A stretch of DNA of 64,000 nucleotides from Elymus sibiricus (Eukaryota; Streptophyta; Magnoliopsida; Poales; Poaceae): positions 305,598,486 to 305,662,485 of the forward strand of contig CM077665.1 in NCBI GenBank assembly GCA_039707655.1, in the 5' to 3' direction. Below the pieces are notes generated by a model. It ran no database searches. It was not told the DNA's origin and was given only the letters and a program-made list of their open reading frames with translations. Within the stretch, counting starts at the first letter, position 1; every line of letters begins with the position of its first letter. Positions 58,387 to 64,000 of this stretch are shown here, piece by piece. The position numbers were made by a program, and so were the translations under genes.

Positions 58387-60030
58387 GAATATCCTATTTG
58401 ACGCCCGTTGCGTCAAAGTGTCGAGCGTTCGCACATGCGACCCCCCCCCCCCGAGCGTGAGAATTGGGCCGGCCCACTCCTCCCCCATAGCGACACAACC
58501 AGTTTTAGGAACCTTTCCGTGAACCGGTTTGCACAGGCCGCCCTAGTTTTGCGATGACAGAGCCGGTTTTGGGAACCTTCTAGAAGGTTCCATGAATCGG
58601 TTTTTTGTTTCTTTTACCAGTTTTTTATGTTTTTTATGTTTTTTTTTGTTTCTTTTTCTTCTTTCTTTTTCCTTTTCTTTATTCCCTTTTCTGTTTCTTT
58701 CTTCTTCTTTTTTTCAGTTTTCTATTTCAAAGTTATTATCTTTTTAAAACTAAATTCATGTTCAAAAATTGTTCTGAAATTTGGAAAAAATTTCTTGCTT
58801 TAAAAAATGTTCTAAATTTCAAAAAATGGTCGTTTTTCAAAAATTATTCATAACTTCAAAAAATGTTCGGGATTTTCAAAAATTGTTCTTGTTTTTCAAA
58901 AAATGTTCCTAATTTTTAGAAAATGTTCTTCTTTTCGTTTTCATTTTTTTCCTTTCCTTTTTTAATTGTTCGTTTACCTATTTATTTTGTTTGACATTTT
59001 TAATTTTTGTTCTGAATTTCAGAAAAGGTCCTCATGTTCAAAATTTTGTTCACAATTTTTATTTCAATGTTTGTGCTTCAAAAAATAATCAAGAATTGCA
59101 AAAAATGTTCTAGCTTTCAAAATGTGTTCATATTTTCAAAAATGTTCATGTTTCAAAAATTGTTCTCGTATTAAAAATACTTCACGATTTTTCAAATATG
59201 TCCGTGTTTTGAAAAAAAATCAGGTATTTAAGAAAATGTTCTTCTTTTCAACAAAAGTCTCATGACTTCATAAAAATATTTGTGTTTAAAAAATTGTTCT
59301 CCTTCTCAAAATTTGTTCACGATTTCCATAAAATGTTCGTGCTTAAAAAAATAATCACATTCACAAAATTTGTTCACGATTTTCATAAAAATGGTTTTGT
59401 ATCAAAAATTGTCGAGGAATTTCAGAAATAAAATCTTTTCTAAACTTTGTTAACAATTTATGAGAAATGTTCGTGTTTCAAAATATGTTCGCATTTTCAA
59501 GATTTTGTACGAAATTTCAAAAAAGTATGAATACTTTCTGAAAGGCGAACATTTTTTCTAAATATGCAAACATTTTTTGAATTTGTGACTAAAAAGTATT
59601 AATAGCAACATTTTTTGAGCTTGTGAACATTTTTTGAAATTTTGAAAAAAAATTGAAAATTTGAAGATCGGACAAGAAAGAGAAGAAAAGGAAATAAAAA
59701 TAAATAGAAAATGAAATAATTAAGATAAAAACGGAAAAAGAAAAAGGAAAAAGAATCAGAAACAACGAAAAAGGAAAAAAACTGAAAAAATGAAAAAAAA
59801 GAGAGAATGAAAAAGAAAAAAGAAACAGAAAAAACCAATAAATAATAGTTTAAGATCCTTCTAGAAGGTTGCCAAAACCGGTGAGGAACCTTCTAGAAGG
59901 GTCCCAAACCCGGGCACTTTAACGTGTACCATCCCTACTAATTGGGCTGCCCCATCTCGGTCGCTAGATTGCTCTCCTGTGTGCAAATCGACGACAACTT
60001 GACGGAACGAGCGTCCGTTAGGAACTCCCC
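58387..60030. mobile_element. Foldback Mutator-like element, non-autonomous
   Basis: 1644 bp, flanked by TATTTGATG at 58378-58386 and 60031-60039. A 9-bp TSD is the mark of Mutator transposases. The ends form imperfect terminal inverted repeats of about 55 bp; the left end (GACGCCCGTTGCGTCAAAGTG) pairs with the right end read in reverse (GACGCTCGTTCCGTCAAGTTG). Inner arms also pair: ACCTTCTAGAAGG occurs at 58575 on the left and twice (59857-59868, 59888-59899) on the right. The left arm is T/C-rich (58600-58740) and the right arm A/G-rich (59650-59850). The centre is AT-rich and repetitive (short TTCAAAAA and ATGTTC blocks). No transposase ORF. Confidence 0.8.
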
Positions 60031-62201
60031 TATTTGATGCCCAGCGTGCATCACAATTATCTTGCACCCGTTGGTGATGTTGGGCCAGTCAGATTTTGTC
60101 CAATTGTGTTTTTAGTGTCTGTGAATTTGTCTAATTATCCACCAAATTACATAATTACAGAACTGCCACTGTTTTAAAATGTTAATAACTAAATAACCAT
60201 GCCTCGGAATAAACATGCCTTATATGTAACTTGGGTAGAATTTCATATAGTTTCACAATATCTAGCTTTCATGCATGCTAAAAATGTTTAAAATTGTTGT
60301 TTATTAATTTTGCACAAATGACATTCTAAAACGCTTTATTTCATAACTAAATAATCGTAGCTCCGAACTAAATGAATTATGTATGTAACTTGACTAGAAA
60401 AATGCATAGAATAACATGGTGCGCTTTATTTTTTTAGTTTAACAACATTAAAACTGTGTTTTAGGCAGAACAATACCAAATCCGTAATTTGCATCTGGGG
60501 AATTTCCGGAATTGCTATGTGTTCTTTACGACCTCGTTTAAATTGCCTAGATAGCTAGTTTAATTATGATTGACCTCTTTCCGTGATAAAACCATTTAAT
60601 ATTGTTGAGTACCTAAACATGAGTGAACTAAATAATTTAAGCGTGGAGTTTCGTCAATATGCAACTCGTTGCATATTGAACTTCACTTAATGTGTAGTAT
60701 TTGTTTGTTGTGCTTTGCCATGCCTTGCATATTTGAATGGACATGCATCATTTTTGTTTGTGCATCATGCTATGATATGTTGTAGTGTTTACCGTGTCAT
60801 TTGTTTGTTTCCGGATTGCTTCTTCTCGCTAGAGTTCCGAAAACGTTCGAGTGTGAGGATTCGTTCGACTACGCCCGTTTGTCTACCTCACAGATTCGTT
60901 CTTCTTCCAAGCGAGATTCCAGGCAAGATGATCATTACCCTGGATACCATTGCTATCATTGCTATGCTAGTTGTCTCGATGTTATCGCTATGTATCATTA
61001 CCTACCACCTGTTTGTCAAGCCTCCCAACATGCCATGATAAGCTTCTAACCCTCCACATCCTAGCAAACCGTTGTTTGACTAAGTTACCACTTGCTCAAC
61101 CCCTGTTATAGTGTTGCTAATTGCAGGTGCAGGTTGTTCCATGTGGAAACAAGGATATCTTGGGATATCACATTATGCTTGCTATTTAATTAATGTATCT
61201 ATATAATTGGTAAAGGGTGGAAGGCTCGGCCTTTTGCCTGGTGTTTTGTTCCAATCTTGCCGCCCTGGTTTCCGATTATCGTTGTTATGTTTCATATTGA
61301 GCGCTCTAACATTCTCGAGGATGGTATGGGGACCCTTTGATAATTCGTTTTAGGGGAAAACTCTTCCAGGAAGGCCCAACATTGGTACTATATTTGCCCA
61401 ACATAATAATATTGAACACCTTTATTAATGCATAGGTAGTTAGCGCTACCAGTGGATTTAATTCAACATAATATAGGGAAGGCCAGTGTTGATGGTGTTG
61501 GTCCGAAACAGAGTCGTGTGCGGGGCCACCCCGAGGCAACTTGGGTGTTTAATTTGCCCATTGTACGATGCGCTCATCTGGTAGTGCCGTAAAAACGAGA
61601 TATATACGACTCTTATCAGGATCTGGCCTATCGGGCGGTCTTGCTGGATTTGTTTTACCTTTAACGAATGGCTTGTGCACCAGGATTCCGAGGAGACTTC
61701 GGGCTATCCCGCAATTGAGGTTTTCCACCACAGCTTGTGGCTAGTTTGTGAGGGATGAGTTGGAGCACCCCTGCAAGGTTAAATCTTTCTGAAAGTCATG
61801 CCCACGGTTATGTGGCAACTTGGAAATTTTGTAATACCCGGTTATAGAAAACTGGAAGTAAACCCAATCAAAACACACCAACTCGGTGCGTAACCATGAT
61901 CATCTCTTTTCATGGGAGTTCGGGAAGAGAACATGGTGGGGTTATGTTTGACTCGTAAGTAGGTGTTTAGGATAACTTCTTGATCATAACTAGTTCACGT
62001 TCTTTTATGCGTAGATCACTCTTCTTATTCTTGTACTCGTAAGTTAGCATGATAGAAATGCTTAGTGCTGCTGCAACTTCACCACTTAACCATATCTCAC
62101 CCATTAAGTGTTGCTAGTCTTGATACCCTTGGTAATGAGATTGCTGAGTCACCGTGGCTCACAGATTCCTACAACAATAGATGCAGGTACACATAATGCG
62201 A
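60031..62201 (+). repeat. Element Z LTR, third piece
   Basis: Continues after the Mutator-like element (second TSD 60031-60039). AT-rich with no recognised gene; the ORF at 60715-61038 has no known content. It ends with TGCGA (62197-62201), the TSD of the solo LTR. Confidence 0.65.
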
Positions 62202-63643
62202 AGATACGTCCATTTTGCATCATGATTTCTTATTGATATTTATGTTATTCTTATCCATTCCTTATTATCATACAATTCTGATGCCTTTTCTCTCTGAATA
62301 TGCAAGGTAGATCACAAAGAGGGAAAACTCTGGAAACTGTAAATCTGGATCGGGAAACCAAGAAAAAGGCAGAAAAATCACCAGACTCCAAATGACCTGA
62401 AACTGCATGGAGAATTTTTATGTGATATTTAAGAATTATTGGGCCCAAAATATACCAGAGGGGGCCACCTGATGGCTTGTGGGGCCCCAGCAGGCCTCTC
62501 GACCCTCCTCTTCTCCTATATGGTGTGTTTTACCCTAGAAAAAAATCATAAGCAATCTTTCTGGACGAAGCACCACTGTCTCGAGGCGGAAACCTGGGAA
62601 GAGGCCTTTTTGCACTCTGGTAGGCTGATTCTGTTGGGGAAACTTCTCTCCGAAAGGGGGAGATCGAAGTCATCGTCATCACCAACGCTTCCTACTTCGT
62701 GGGAGGACCAATCTTCATCAACATCTTCACCAGCACCATCTCATCTCAACCCTAGTTCATCTTCGGTATTCAATCTTTGTCTCAAAACCTTAGATTGGCA
62801 CCTGTGGGTTACTAGTAGTGTTGATTACATCTTGTTGTTGATGCTTGTTGGTTTAATTGGTGAAAGATATTATGTTCAGATCCTTGATCTCCATTATTAC
62901 ACCTCTGATCTTGAACATGATGATGATGTGTGAGTAGTTACTATTGTTCCTGAGGACATGGGAAAAGTCTTGTTATAAGTAATCATGTGAAGTTGGTATT
63001 CGTTCTAAATTTTGATGATATGTATGTTGTTACTTCTCTTAGTGGTGTCATGTGAACGTCGACTACATGACACATCACCATGCTATGGGCCTAAGGGAAG
63101 TCATTGTGGAGTAACAAGTAGATGATGGGTTGCTAGAGTGGCAGAAGCTTAAACCCTAGTTTATGCGTTGCTTCGTAAAGGGCTGATTTGGATCCACACA
63201 TTTCATGCTATGGTTAGATTTATCTTAATTCTTCTTTCGTAGTTGCGGATGCTTGCGAGAGGGGGTAATCATAAGTGGGTTGCTTGTTCAAGTAAGAACA
63301 ACACCTTAGCACCGATTCACCCACATATCAAATTATCATAGTAGCGAACGCGAATCAACTCAACATGATGAACATGACTAGACAAAAATTCCCATGTGTC
63401 CTCGGGAGCGCTTGCTTAATATAAGAATACTTGCTGGCTACCTTGCTGCACATTGGTTACTATTGTTACTTGTCACTCGTTACAAATTATCTTACTCCAA
63501 AACTATCTACTACTGTTACTAATAGCACATGCAGGGAATACCTTGCAAAAAACTGCTTATCATTTCCTTCTGCTCCTCATTGGGTTTGACACTTTTACTT
63601 ATCGAAAGGACTACGATTGATCCCCTATACTTGTGGGTCATCA
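62202..63643 (+). repeat. Solo LTR of the Gypsy A family
   Basis: 1442 bp, homologous to the Gypsy A LTRs from end to end (start AGATACGTCC, first T changed to A; end GTGGGTCATCA). Flanked by TGCGA at 62197-62201 and 63644-63648, with no internal region. This is the product of recombination between two LTRs of one insertion. The ORF 62439-62933 is a chance frame. Confidence 0.9.
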
Positions 63644-63648
63644 TGCGA

Positions 63649-63944
63649 TGATTTGATGTGAGCGTGATGATTGTTTTATTTGGAGTCCTTCTTCTTTTTC
63701 ATCGATCATAGGATGGGATCCAGATCGGCAGCCTGGTATTACGAAGAGTGGACGTCATCTTCTTTTTTGTTTGATTTCATCCGTAGTAGGATCCCACTCT
63801 TCGGTATGATGATTGTGATGTGTTGATGTATTGAGATCTTTATGATGTAGCATGTGGCGAGTGTAAGCCAACTCCATATACTCATCTCTTCTTTACATGT
63901 ATTGTGACGATTTCCATTCTTGCAAAGCGACCCGAAATGCGCTT
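63649..63944 (+). repeat. Element Z LTR, fourth piece
   Basis: Resumes Z sequence (GGCGAGTGTAAGCCAACTCC and CATTCTTGCAAAGCGACC-like text). Interrupted at 63945 by another LTR. Confidence 0.6.
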
Positions 63945-64000
63945 TGATACGTCTCCAATGTATCTATTACATTTTATTGTTCCATGCTACTATATTATCA
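63945..64000. mobile_element. Start of another Gypsy-type LTR
   Basis: TGATACGTCTCCAATGTATC starts here. The same start is seen at the left-edge element (reverse strand, 5717). Only 56 bp are in the window, so orientation cannot be told. Confidence 0.6.

Noticed and set aside
58605..58853. Phe-rich ORF that looks like a membrane protein
   Set aside because: It is the T-rich arm of the Mutator-like element; composition alone produces the Phe run.
62439..62933. 164-codon ORF near the right edge
   Set aside because: Lies entirely in the solo LTR, and the matching region of the Gypsy A LTRs does not keep the frame.

Overview
The window looks like intergenic DNA from a Triticeae grass (wheat, Aegilops or barley type). 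No host gene, tRNA, rRNA or CRISPR array could be supported. Nearly all of it is a stack of LTR retrotransposons inserted into one another, plus one Mutator-like DNA transposon. Boundaries come from TG...CA ends, target-site duplications (TSDs), primer-binding sites (PBS) and polypurine tracts (PPT) read directly in the sequence. Family names were not assigned because no database search was possible. Divergence figures are hand counts over sampled stretches.

Layout. (1) 1-5717, minus strand: right part of a pol-less Gypsy-type element with a 1.6-kb LTR (4101-5717), a tRNA-Asp-type PBS and one 244-codon ORF. It sits in (2) 5718-5969, the end of an LTR of a Tat-like Gypsy, which sits in the 5' LTR of (3) a Copia-type non-autonomous element on the plus strand (5970-33203; PBS tRNA-iMet; gag-like ORF1, a second ORF2 and no pol). 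This Copia carries two nested elements. (4) Gypsy A (6063-16263, TSD CACCT) is a nearly complete but broken gag-pol element in its 5' LTR. (5) Gypsy B (22068-30671, TSD AAGAG, minus strand) is a Tat-lineage element in ORF2, with most of gag deleted, two RNase H domains, and an antisense gene that looks like an AT-hook plus B3 DNA-binding protein. (6) 33204-38440: unassigned sequence followed by decayed Gypsy pol (Gypsy C). (7) From 38441, a very long LTR (element Z) is split by three insertions and runs to 63944. They are element Y (39268-58041), with 4.2-kb LTRs and a non-coding interior; a 1.6-kb foldback Mutator-like element (58387-60030, 9-bp TSD TATTTGATG); and a solo LTR (62202-63643, TSD TGCGA) of the same LTR family as Gypsy A. 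(8) A further LTR starts at 63945.

The least ordinary structures are four. First, a head-to-tail array of a 2.67-kb unit (45122-53683) makes up most of the interior of element Y; its copies are more alike than the two LTRs that bracket them. Second, two clusters of an interrupted palindrome TCGGT-NNN-ACCGA occur in the Copia element, one just upstream of its LTR TATA box and one upstream of ORF2. Third, Gypsy B carries the antisense AT-hook/B3-like gene with its own TATA box. Fourth, 14-bp hairpins built on GGCGCGCC occur in the LTRs and again inside Gypsy A.

Insertion order inferred from nesting: Gypsy C, then Z, then Y / the Mutator-like element / the solo LTR; independently the Copia element, then Gypsy A, Gypsy B and the Tat-like fragment, then the pol-less element at the left edge.
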